Positions 12,642-22,107 of a stretch of 64,000 nucleotides of DNA are shown in pieces. Position numbers and translations under genes: made by a program. Below the pieces are notes generated by a model. It ran no database searches and had not been told where the DNA came from. It saw only the letters and a program-made list of their open reading frames with translations. Positions within the stretch are counted from its first letter, which is position 1. Every line of letters starts with the position of its first letter. Source of the stretch: Zanthoxylum bungeanum (taxonomy: Eukaryota; Streptophyta; Magnoliopsida; Sapindales; Rutaceae); contig SKCR01023724.1 in the NCBI GenBank assembly GCA_019454045.1, forward strand, positions 186,001 to 250,000, written 5' to 3'.

Positions 12642-13667
12642 TGTTAGTTCCATTTTTATTGGCAATGTTCGTGACAAAACAAGTTCAATTGAGTTGTAAT
12701 AACTCTTGAAGAACTTGGAGCAATTGGACTGATTTTTGACAAAGTTGGAGCATTTTCGTTAGTGTTGCGTTCGTTGCAGCGTTCGAACGTGTGGCTTTAG
12801 TGGCACGTTCTCCATTGGGTTCGAAGAAAATATTCCAGAGAGCAAACGTTCGCGGTACGTTCGTGGAAGCGTTCGAACGAAACATTCCAAAGAGCAAGCG
12901 TTCGTGGTGTGTTTGTGTAGCGTTCGAACGAGTCTTTCTAGTGCGTTCGTGGTGCATTCGAGTAATCGTTCGAAAACGCCTGTGATCTGAACGCGTTTTT
13001 TAGTCTTTTCACTTTGAAAAACCCTATTCACCCTACCTATAAATAGAACATGTAGCCACATTCCCCCAGTGTTGAAACACAAATCCTTTGAGCCAAAATC
13101 CTTCAAAGCTTTCAACCTTCTTTGATTCCACCATTGAAGACTTCCTGCATCTTCTTCTCTTCTTTGTTAATGGTGAGAATCTCTCTTTGATAAACCTTCA
13201 ACACAACCTTACCCAAAATTCCTAATCCTTCAGAGTTCTTTAGGAGGAAGTTTGGTAGTCGAAGTTTCGGCGTTTAGAGTTGTAGAGACAATCCGCTCAG
13301 AGACTTCAGAGGTTCTAAATAAAACTGTGTGTTACGGGCTTGAGGAGTTCCTTGAGTTCTTGCAGTCTAGAGGTACTTGAGTCGGTGGAGTCGCCACCAT
13401 AGGTCTTGACAATCGCTGTAAGTTTTTCTCTATATATTGGATTGGGCTGGTAGTCGAGATACCCGGAGTGGTTTTTTACTCGCACGAGTTTTTCACTTCG
13501 TCACCAAAATTATTATGTTGATTTTGTGTGATTGATTTATTTTCCGCAATATATTTTATTTGTTGGATATTATGGTTGCTTGTTGAAATTTCATAGTTAC
13601 AGTAATTAGGACTTGTCTTGATTATTGTGTGTTCTTCCGCATAGGGTCAGAACCTAGGATAATTACA
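12642..13667 (+). repeat. 3' LTR of the second SIRE-type element
   Basis: It begins TGTTAGTTCC right after the AAAGGGGGAGAT polypurine tract. The right end is set at the TTACA before AACTTTC because SIRE LTRs usually end in ATTACA; this end is approximate. Inside, a TATA box (CCTATAAATAG near 13036) is preceded by several CGTTCGAACG-like palindromes (about 12765-12975). The ORFs that run through this part are by-products of the repeat. Confidence 0.7.
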
Positions 13668-14985
13668 AACTTTCATATAATAATAATAATAAAATACATT
13701 TGTGGGTAAATACATCATAAGCTCATTTTGTAGTCTATCTAATCACAGTGAATGTTTTCCAAGTCCAATTTGAATCTAGCTGTCACACTCTTTTTCGATT
13801 TTCTGGGTCCTGGAATTAAGATCTTATATCCATTTTTCCTGTTGAGCTTCAGAAGTAGTATTTTACCTACACAATAAAACATAAATAAAATTATTATTTA
13901 ACAAATGTGCTAAATTAAGAGGATTAATGAAATTATAAGTGTAAAATGATTAGTTTTTCTTTTATTAAATGTACACTTTTTAATACTCGTTAATTTTAAT
14001 AAGAGATTATAATACTAGAAAGTCTCTTATTCTTATTTTTATAATTTAACACTGAATTTCCAAGTGGCGTGAAAAAAATACTTAAAAATACACACATATA
14101 TATAAAGCGAATCATCAAGTAATCAATTTGTTTGCCACTCATTTATTTTTACATTATTTAATAATCTAAAATTACAAAAATAAATAAATATATAAAAAGA
14201 ACAAACAGAAAAATTATGTATGATTATGAAACTCTTCTTAAGAAAAATGTAGAAAATCAAAATAAAAAATCTATTAAGATAAAGAAATTGATCTTTCAAG
14301 GGGGAAAATGTAAATCAAAAGAAAATAAAGTTTAAATTGAATTGTTGGAGTCCATAACGAGCTATTGCAATCACAAACAAAATATCTGACTACGGAGAAA
14401 ATCTACCATATAACGAAAGTATCATATCATTCGTGTAATAATCAATAATTTATTGTCATGCGTGCTAAAATATTAAAAATTAACTAAAAAGATGAATATT
14501 AAATCATACATGTCATTTACTAATTTATTGATAATATCATGTCAATTATGCATTCATTGCACTAAAGAATTACTCAGTAGGGCTTTTTCAGTATTTTTTA
14601 GAAGCCCATTTCCATTTTCTTTTTTAGAATTTAATTCTAATAGGCCAATTCATGCAACAAATCAAAAAATTATATATATAAAAAAAAAATGGTTGGATGT
14701 AATAAATGAGAGAATAATTTTGACACGTTCTTTTATTTTTTTAACAAATTAAATTGCAAAATAAATAATATAACCTAACTCCATTAAACCTCACCAACCC
14801 CAACTCCCTCATCTTAATCGTCTCCTTATTATTATTATTATTCTTAATTCTTCTTCTATTTTAAAGCCGTGAAGAAATTTGAAGATGTTGATGGGGACAC
14901 ACACAACAATTTTATGGATATGATATTTCCTAGTGTTGAATAGAGAAATTTTGTTTATGAGCATGCCTCTAATTCTTTATTTATG
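13668..14985. other. AT-rich intergenic sequence
   Basis: No gene recognised. A short ATA trinucleotide run lies at about 13678-13690 and poly-A/T tracts are frequent. One possible minus-strand exon end (about 13736-13867) is discussed as a finding. Confidence 0.5.
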
Positions 14986-14999
14986 TAATATTTTTAACT

Positions 15000-15044
15000 A
15001 CGGATGATTTGATGATAGGATTTCCAACGATTCAAAAAAAAAAA
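15000..15044 (+). mobile_element. 5'-truncated SINE remnant
   Basis: The segment ends in TTTCCAACGATTC plus an A-tract, the same 3' tail as the SINE at about 19029-19691 read on its minus strand. It is flanked by matching 14-bp sequences, TAATATTTTTAACT (14986-14999) and TAATGTTTTTAACT (15045-15058), differing by one base, as expected for target-primed insertion. Confidence 0.65.
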
Positions 15045-15058
15045 TAATGTTTTTAACT

Positions 15059-15820
15059 TTGTGACAATGCTATTTTGAACTATATACTATGTCATTATTT
15101 TTTGAGATAGTGTAACCATATGTAGTTCACGGTTTTGATGTTCTGCCATTTTTCCCGGAGTCATGAATCAAGTTATGCTCTCTCCGTTGCATATTCAGTA
15201 AAATCGGTTTTTGAAAACAGTACTACCAAACACATATTCACTATTTTTTTTCATTTTTAATATGTCTACTGAATATATATTATTGTTTTCGTAATTAATA
15301 AACATGATACATAAAATAATATCAAACGCATACTTAAATTTATAATACAATAAAATAAAAACATCATTTTCATTTTTTTTATGATAATATTTAACGAAAA
15401 ATAATATCGAACGGTCCCTAAGGTATCCTAAAAGTACCCTACTACTTAACAATTATCAAAAGTTAAAAAAGTCATAACAACTGATCATTTGCGGATTGTT
15501 ATGATGCGAGATAAATGATAGAAACTTTTTAAATTTCAAACTGATTTTTGGTACCAAATTCTGACTTTTGATTAAAAAAATTTAAATCTCAATCGAGATT
15601 CGGGATCCTATATTATTCGGGATGATTTTTCATCTGAAAAAAAAAAAAACAAAAAAAAAAAAAAACAAACTGAGATTAAAGACAATTATTTATCGTAAAT
15701 CATGAATTTTTATTTAAAAATTTCAAAATGATTTTTTTATTACTATTTAAAAACTAATATGAGATTTAGAGATTAGATTACGATTTATAAATCTTGATCC
15801 GTCTCAATCGATTCTCTTCA
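15059..15820. other. AT-rich intergenic sequence
   Basis: No gene, RNA or mobile element could be recognised. An A-rich low-complexity tract is at about 15638-15668. Confidence 0.5.
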
Positions 15821-15828
15821 ATCTCCAC

Positions 15829-16358
15829 TAGGGATGGCAAAACGAATTGACGAATCGAATCATAAATAAATCGAATCAAAATTTTATGGATTCATATTCG
15901 ATTCGTTTACTAAACGAATTCAAATATTAGAATTCGTATTCGATTCATTTAATAAACGAATCAAATACGAATATTCGTTTGGTCATAATATTATTTAATG
16001 ATATAAATTACTATAATTTATTTACATTAATTCTTCATAAATATATGCATATAAAATACGTAATTAATATATTTACTAAAAAATGGCTTACTAAATATCG
16101 ACAATATTTTTTTCTATGGTAATTTACCATAAGTTCTCGAATATTAATTGAAAAATAACAATAACTAGTAAAAGAAAATAATAAAACGAATCATAAACGA
16201 ATTAATGAACTTAAATTTATATTTGATTCGTTTATTAAACGAATCAAATCAAATTGACTCATTTATTAAACAAATCCATTTTTTCAAACTCATATTTGCC
16301 TTAAAAAAGAAATCAAATTGAACAAATAAATAAATCATAACTCAAATTGTCACCCCTA
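15829..16358. mobile_element. hAT-type MITE
   Basis: The left end TAGGGATGGCAA and the right end TTGTCACCCCTA form a 12-bp terminal inverted repeat with two mismatches. The 8-bp target duplication ATCTCCAC is perfect at 15821-15828 and 16359-16366. These are hAT hallmarks. The body has repeated CGAATC/GATTCG blocks in both orientations and no transposase ORF. Confidence 0.92.
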
Positions 16359-16366
16359 ATCTCCAC

Positions 16367-16850
16367 AAACAAAGGGCGATATTAAATTTTGGAACTACCT
16401 TAACAACGAAGGTACGCCACACAAGTAAGAAAGGGTAGGGTTGCATTTAAAATGCCGTATAAATTAATATGTTTATCGAAAATGATATTTATACAACCAA
16501 AAAGCACAATCATATGTTTATTGAAAAATAATTTATTCTCTTCCTACTTTTTGTGTTTTTTTTTTTATTTTTTTTAAATATTTGATTGTGCAATTGGTGA
16601 TACACATATCATTATTGATGATTATCACACACATTTTTTTTTTCGGTCCTTAGAAACCTGACATAATTGAAAAAAAAAAAAAAATTACTCGTAATATTAA
16701 CCCCCTTTAAAATAATGAATCCAGAGCTAATTTTCAGCCTCCTTCCCCGTCACTTTTGACTATTCAAGATTCCGTGCCTCTCCCGGTTCACTTATTTAAT
16801 CTTCATTTTGTTTTGAAATATTTAGTACAATTAATAGGTTAATAAATTTG
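16367..16850. other. AT-rich intergenic sequence
   Basis: No gene seen. Homopolymer T and A runs lie near 16559-16571, 16635 and 16670. Confidence 0.5.
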
Positions 16851-16854
16851 ATCT

Positions 16855-16972
16855 AATTAATTTATTTGTCATTTTTAAATAAATGAACCTAATCTAATAA
16901 ATATATTTGTCATAATTAATTTATTTGTCATTTTTAAATAAATGAACCTAATCTAATAAATATATTTGTCAT
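16855..16972. repeat. Tandem duplication, about 59-bp unit, two copies
   Basis: A unit running from AATTAATTTATTTGTCATTT to a TATATTTGTCAT end occurs twice in succession with almost no differences. The first copy starts at about 16855 and the second at about 16914. Partial echoes of TTTGTTATT continue to about 17120. Confidence 0.85.
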
Positions 16973-17940
16973 TTATAGGAGGTGATAAACTTTATTTAAT
17001 GAATGCTTTTGTTATTTATAGATAAACAAATTTGATATAATGAATGTATTTGTTATTCTTATGTGAATGAATTTGTTATTGTAATTATTTATTTGAGTTA
17101 AAATGCGATGATTTTGTTATTCTTATCACTATAAATATATGTATAACCTTATATGTTGTCAACAGGTCTACAATATTAAGTAATAGTTCTAACAAGAAGA
17201 TGGCATATGCTATTTAAGCATGTTAAAGATTCAAAATTGACTCGAATACATGGCACTATGAAACAATATTCGTGATTGTGAGGTAATTGAAATTTGAAAG
17301 ATTGGAAGACTTATATAAATATATCACGTAATTTTCAAGATATAGATCTAGATTTGACAGATAACATGTCTGGTTAAACCCTCTTGTGTTTATTTTGTTC
17401 TTTTGTGTGCTTCTAATTATTTGAGTAATATTTGTCTTATTTCTTATATGATGTAGTTATATCTCACTTTAAAATATCTTATTTATTTTTAATGTGTCAT
17501 TTTTATAACCGCAACAACCCGTGGATACTCATATAATAATATTATATTAGTGTCATTCTTTGACAAATTCACTGTTAGAAAAAAATTTGAAATATAAAAT
17601 AATATTTGTGTGGGTAATTTTTTATATTTTAGACGCGTTCGAATTTTAAAAAGATGCATCGTACACATTAAAGAAAGACTATATATTTAAGACGGTGGGA
17701 CTTCTAGATTTTTGTTAGAAAAAGGAAAATAATATATTTTGTCGATGGAAAGTTTTTATTAATTATATCATTTGTATGATATGCTTTTTTGGATAAACAA
17801 ATAAAATAGATAGTTAAATAAAGGGTTAGTATCCGTTTACTGTTTAAGTTATTGTAAAATATTATACAATTATTGTAATACTTATAAGATATTTTATACT
17901 TTCAATCAATATTTTCTATCAAAAGGTGTATTAATATTTT
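16973..17940. other. AT-rich intergenic sequence
   Basis: Nothing recognisable as a gene or complete mobile element. Confidence 0.45.
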
Positions 17941-17943
17941 TAA

Positions 17944-18452
17944 TATTAAGAAATTACAAATTCTTATATTTTACTATTTTCGTCTTTTCATTAAAAAACG
18001 ATTAGCTAACCCATTAATTGAATTGTAAAATACCAATTAAGCTCAAAAAAAAGAAAAAAAATACAAGGCTTAAGAAAAAAATACTTAAAAATTCTTAGGC
18101 TTTTGCTTGATTATATTTGTAGAGTTAGGATCTAATAAGAAATTATAAGTTACGATGTAACGAGATAACACATATATTATATCAGATTGTGCTAATAAAT
18201 ATGAGATATCTCATTATCCTGTAACTTAATAAGTTATAGGATGTCTCATTGGATCCACTCTGCATGTTTGTAATATTTGTTTTGTCTTGTTTTTTTTTTT
18301 TTGGCATTAATGACAATTTTGTCATTTCATAATTTAAAGAGTATACTTTTTGGGTTTATTTTAGGTACAAATATATTTTTGCATTTATTTCACTAGCATA
18401 ACGTTACGGGAAAAAAAAAAAAGTAAAATATAAGAATTTGTAATTGCCTAAT
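17944..18452. repeat. Inverted-repeat element, possible MITE
   Basis: The sequence AATTACAAATTCTTATATTT at about 17952 recurs inverted at about 18424-18444, and the match extends with small differences to about 40 bases. Flanking TATCCG/CGGATA-like pieces suggest the repeat may continue outward. No clean target duplication was found, so the element type is uncertain. Confidence 0.5.
18127..18260. mobile_element. Small foldback MITE
   Basis: The segment starts GGATCTAATAAGA and ends TCTCATTGGATCC. The two halves are imperfect reverse complements, including TTATAAGTTAC against GTAACTTAATAAGTTATA, and would fold into one hairpin. It lies between the arms of the larger inverted repeat. Confidence 0.55.
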
Positions 18453-19013
18453 AATAAAGTATCCGGGTACCATATTTACTGTACCTAATTGTTATTTTAT
18501 AATAAATTAAGCAAATATTAATAATCCATAAAAAATAATATTTAGTTGTTTTTTTTATTATTATTATAATAACTTGAGTAAAGATTAATAATTAATAATA
18601 AATAATGGAATCTTTTATCGAAGTGGTAATCAAATTGTTGTGACTATTGTACATGATCAAACTTTAATGATGTTGCATATTATTGTGAATCTCATCCTAG
18701 ATTTGTTACTCATACAAAGCTTTGATTGAATTAGATAATGTTTATAACCATGAAAAAGTTGTAGCAAAATCCTCTTTAAAGCAACTTTAGGAATGTATAA
18801 TTATGAATCTCTTTAGTAAATTTTTTCTCTTAAAATAATATTTAAGTAAAAAAAACTCTTTTCTTCGTTAGTATTCTTTTACAATTGAACATTTTTTTTT
18901 CCAATTCATAGATCATATGATGTATCTACTATAGCCTAAAATTGATAATTTAAACTATTTATATATAGTTTTCACTGAAAAAATACACTTCTCTTTTCAT
19001 ACATTAGGATAGA
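18453..19013. other. AT-rich intergenic sequence
   Basis: Nothing recognised. Confidence 0.45.
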
Positions 19014-19028
19014 TGTTTGATTCATTCC

Positions 19029-19691
19029 ATTATTTTTTTTTGAATCGTTGGAAACCTCATCGTCAAACCACCCGTTCCGGGCTTAAATGGAGCAGGTAAA
19101 ACCCCCGACTGTCTCAGGCTTTTACAAGAAACGCACTCTCTGGATTCAAACCCAGGACCTCAAGATTAGATCCTGAGCCATACACCACCAAATAGACCCG
19201 ACCAAGGTTCCGGTTCGGAACCGGAACCGGACCGGTTGGAACCCTAGGGTTCCAACGTCCCCCAACGGCTACTAGCCGTTGGGGGACAGATCCAGCAGGG
19301 AGCAACAGGAGAAATATTTTTAAGATGTAATGGAACTACGTGAGATTTGATTCCTCTCACCCCTGGAGGATACGTAGGCAACTTAAGTTCTTAAAAATTT
19401 AAGTTCGAGCTCTTTAATTAATTTTTTTTATTTGTTTAGATAAGAATTTTTTTTGTAATTTAATGTAATTATGTAATGTAATTGTAAGTTTATTATATAA
19501 ATTCAAATTCTTAATTTTAAATTATATTATTTTATTAATCTCAATTTTTTTTATTTTCAATAAAGTAAAAAAAAAAAAAAACGAATGGAACCGGAACTGA
19601 ACGGTTCGGTGCCGGTTGCAGTTCCAGTTCCGGTTCGGAACCGAGCCGAACCGACAGCCACCTCTACCACCAAACCACACCCATTGGGAAC
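19029..19691 (-). mobile_element. SINE split by a nested hAT MITE
   Basis: Read on the minus strand, the SINE starts near 19691, contains TGGTTTGGTGGTAGAGG-like and GTATGGCTCAGGATC sequences resembling a pol III A box, then GGGTTTGAATCC matching the B box, and ends TTTCCAACGATTC plus an A-tract at 19031-19041. It is flanked by a 14-bp duplication, TGTTTGATTCATTC, at 19014-19027 and 19692-19705. Without the nested MITE it is about 180 bp, usual for a tRNA-derived SINE. Confidence 0.82.
19193..19666. mobile_element. hAT-type MITE inside the SINE
   Basis: The 8-bp sequence CCACCAAA flanks it perfectly at 19185-19192 and 19667-19674. The ends begin TAGA on the left and, inverted, TAGAGGTGGCTGTCGG on the right. 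Subterminal GGTTCCGGTTCGG blocks occur in inverted orientation at both ends. There is no ORF of note; the open frame at 19114-19305 is a shadow of the GC-rich repeat. Confidence 0.82.
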
Positions 19692-19876
19692 TGTTTGATT
19701 CATTCCACTATAAGAAAATAGTTATTTACCAACCCTTCTATTTCTACACCCATCTTTTCTCTTATTGATTATATCGGTGTTTTGGGATTTTCAAATTCTA
19801 TCAAGATTTAACTCCTACAATTGTAAGCACCCTAAAAGTCTGTCTATACAAACAAGCTAGGCCTGTATTCGGAGTT

Positions 19877-19950
19877 TTCTTGGGGCGATCGTACCAAAAA
19901 CTCGAGTTCCCTTTGGATTTCCTTCTTGATCAATGACAACTGCAGCATTG
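19877..19950 (-). pseudogene. rpl14: Plastid rpl14 fragment captured in the CACTA element
   Basis: On the minus strand this stretch translates as [19 protein letters not shown] followed by TIA, the C-terminal part of chloroplast ribosomal protein L14. The similarity stops before the true C-terminus. The fragment joins the atpA piece head to head at about 19955. Confidence 0.85.
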
Positions 19951-20150
19951 TCATTCGCGGAATTAGAAGCCTTTGCACAATTTGCTTCTGATATCAATAA
20001 AGCTACTCAAAACCAATTAGCAAAGGGTCAACGCTTACGTGAGTTGCTCAAACAATCCCAATCAGTCCCTCTCACGGTCGAAGAACAGATAATGTTTATT
20101 TATATATGAACGACTGGTTTTCTTGATTCATTAGAAATTTCAGTTGGTAA
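19950..20150 (+). pseudogene. atpA: Plastid atpA fragment captured in the CACTA element
   Basis: The plus-strand frame reads [20 protein letters not shown], then [17 protein letters not shown] and PLTVEEQIM, then after a stop TTGFLDSLEI. This is the C-terminal region of the chloroplast ATP synthase alpha subunit; the mitochondrial atp1 product differs clearly here. Roughly 65 codons are present. It lies between the left terminal repeat and the subterminal repeat zone of the transposon. Confidence 0.9.
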
Positions 20151-20545
20151 ATAAGAGATTTCGATCGGAATGATATATTATCGACCGAAATATTAGGTCG
20201 ATACAAGACTCGTCGGTACCAAAATACTAACCGAATATATTTTCGTCGGTGATTTTATCGACCGATTACCGACCAAATAAATTTATTATCGGTAAATATT
20301 ACCGACAGATTACTGACGAAATATGGGAAATAATCGGTCGTTAAATAAATGAATTATGATCAATAATAACTCAAAATACTACCGACCGATAAAATATATG
20401 GTCGATAAAAATATCTTTTACCAACCGAAATAATGGTAGGTAATTCTTTGAATTTACCTATCGTATAATGTCGTCGGTAAAGTGTACACATTATAATATA
20501 ATTACCGACCGAATAGTCGGTCGATAATAATATTGTATTTATTTT
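20151..20545. repeat. Left subterminal repeats of the CACTA element
   Basis: Short ACCGACCGA, TCGGTCG and TCGGTAAT motifs are scattered in both orientations, the usual binding array for a CACTA DNA-binding protein. Confidence 0.8.
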
Positions 20546-20749
20546 TTTATTTGATTTTTTCTATTAATTATATTTTATTTTTCAATTAAAATTTAATATT
20601 ATAAATAAATAATTAAAAAAAAATTAATAAGAAATATTATAAAATAAAAAAAACATAAAATAATAATGTTACATTAATGTACTGTATTACATTAAACAAG
20701 ATGTACTGCACACTAGGAAGAGAAAGACCACCCGGAGGCAACTACATTT

Positions 20750-22064
20750 ACTACTGCATCAACTGAATAGCTAGCGAACCTGCTTCTATATTTGCTGATG
20801 TATCTGCTCATACTGCTTCCGCATTTCCTCATGTATTAGCTGCTGCATCTTCTCCTACTATTTTCGCCTCTGCTGCTGCTGCTACAGCTGTTGTCTCAGC
20901 CTAGCGATCTCTTCTTGCATTTCCGCCTGTGAAACCAGGCAGCAGAAGATGGGGAACTACCATCAGGTACATACTAGGAGCCTAGACCGTAGACATGTTT
21001 TTTCCTTTCTCTTCTGCCAATCTCAATAAATAATTAGTCCTCATCTATCGGCTCCCCATACTGTAATAACTGATCCCATATAGCTATATAGCGATCCTAT
21101 GACAAATGTGAGAAATGTTAGACCGTAATATAAATTTTTTAAAGTTATATAAGTAAAACAAAAAACACAATTGAACATAAACATATATAAAAACTTACAT
21201 GCATGTCTTGAGATCGTTGATCGAAGAACCTGTGTCTGTCGTTCTTCTTCGTGTGTGTATGAACGAAGAGCTCAAAGGCATTGGGTTGACAACCCAGTTA
21301 TTTCTCATATCAATTTACAAACAAGGCAATACTAATTAACTATAAAAAATTAATAAGTAATTCAAAGAAATATTGATTACTTACAATTTATATACTTACA
21401 AGATGGTGACCATGGTCATAATGCGATCTGGTGGCTCCAGTATGCTTGTCCATTTTTGTTCATTTGATGGCGAATCGTCGTCAGTTACGGAAGGCCACTT
21501 TTGAATGTACACGAAAGTCAAGAGATTTCCAGTATTGATTCAAATTATTGCATAGCAGATCGTCTATGAAACATGGTTGCTTCCTTTTCTGTTTAATATC
21601 GCTCAACATATCTTTGTACCAAATGACCGTCTTCTCCTCCCATGCATATACATCATGGCATTAATTGCCTCTTCCTACCAAAAGTATTTCTGCAAAATAA
21701 TTGAATTAACTTATAAATATTATATTTTAACTATAAATCTTTTATATTAAGTAATTAATTAAAATTTCTAAATACTTTAAACTCTTCAAAATATAATTTC
21801 TTAGTTATGAGGAACCTTCTTCCAACAAACTTTATATGGAACCATATGTTCCTCAAACAATCTTATGCATCTTGTGTGCATAAATTTTGGATTGCTCAAT
21901 CTGCCCACTGAAAAAGAAAACAAGAACAAAAATATAAAAAAAATATAATAATAATAATAATATGAAACTTACTCTAGCTCACGTAGAGTGAGCTGATGAC
22001 GTTGCCCTGACCTAGTACTGAATGTCGCTGATGCCACTATGTTGGCATTACCTGCGACATCCAT
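20750..22064 (-). pseudogene. Transposase_24 (Ptta/En/Spm) protein remnant, spliced
   Basis: A candidate start at 22064 gives MDVAGNANIVASATFSTRSG. Further left on the minus strand, exon-like pieces give WEEKTVIWYKDMLSDIKQKR, YWKSLDFRVHSK and KMDKHTGATRSHYDHGHHL, and a C-terminal Gln-rich piece EEIARLRQQL. This order (a YWKS-type motif, a HTGG/HTGA-like motif, a terminal coiled coil) matches the plant Transposase_24 family of CACTA accessory proteins. Stops and frameshifts are present. Confidence 0.65.
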
Positions 22065-22107
22065 CTTAGTTAGGTGTTACGATGTCATCAGATTCTGTGC
22101 ATGTGTG

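Noticed and set aside
12685..13115. Overlapping open frames in the LTR at 12642-13667
   Set aside because: They follow the CGTTCGAACG repeats, overlap on both strands, and have no domain content.
19950..20150. Mitochondrial atp1 fragment as an alternative to plastid atpA
   Set aside because: The peptide [15 protein letters not shown]...[10 protein letters not shown] fits the plastid alpha subunit; mitochondrial atp1 has a clearly different sequence here.
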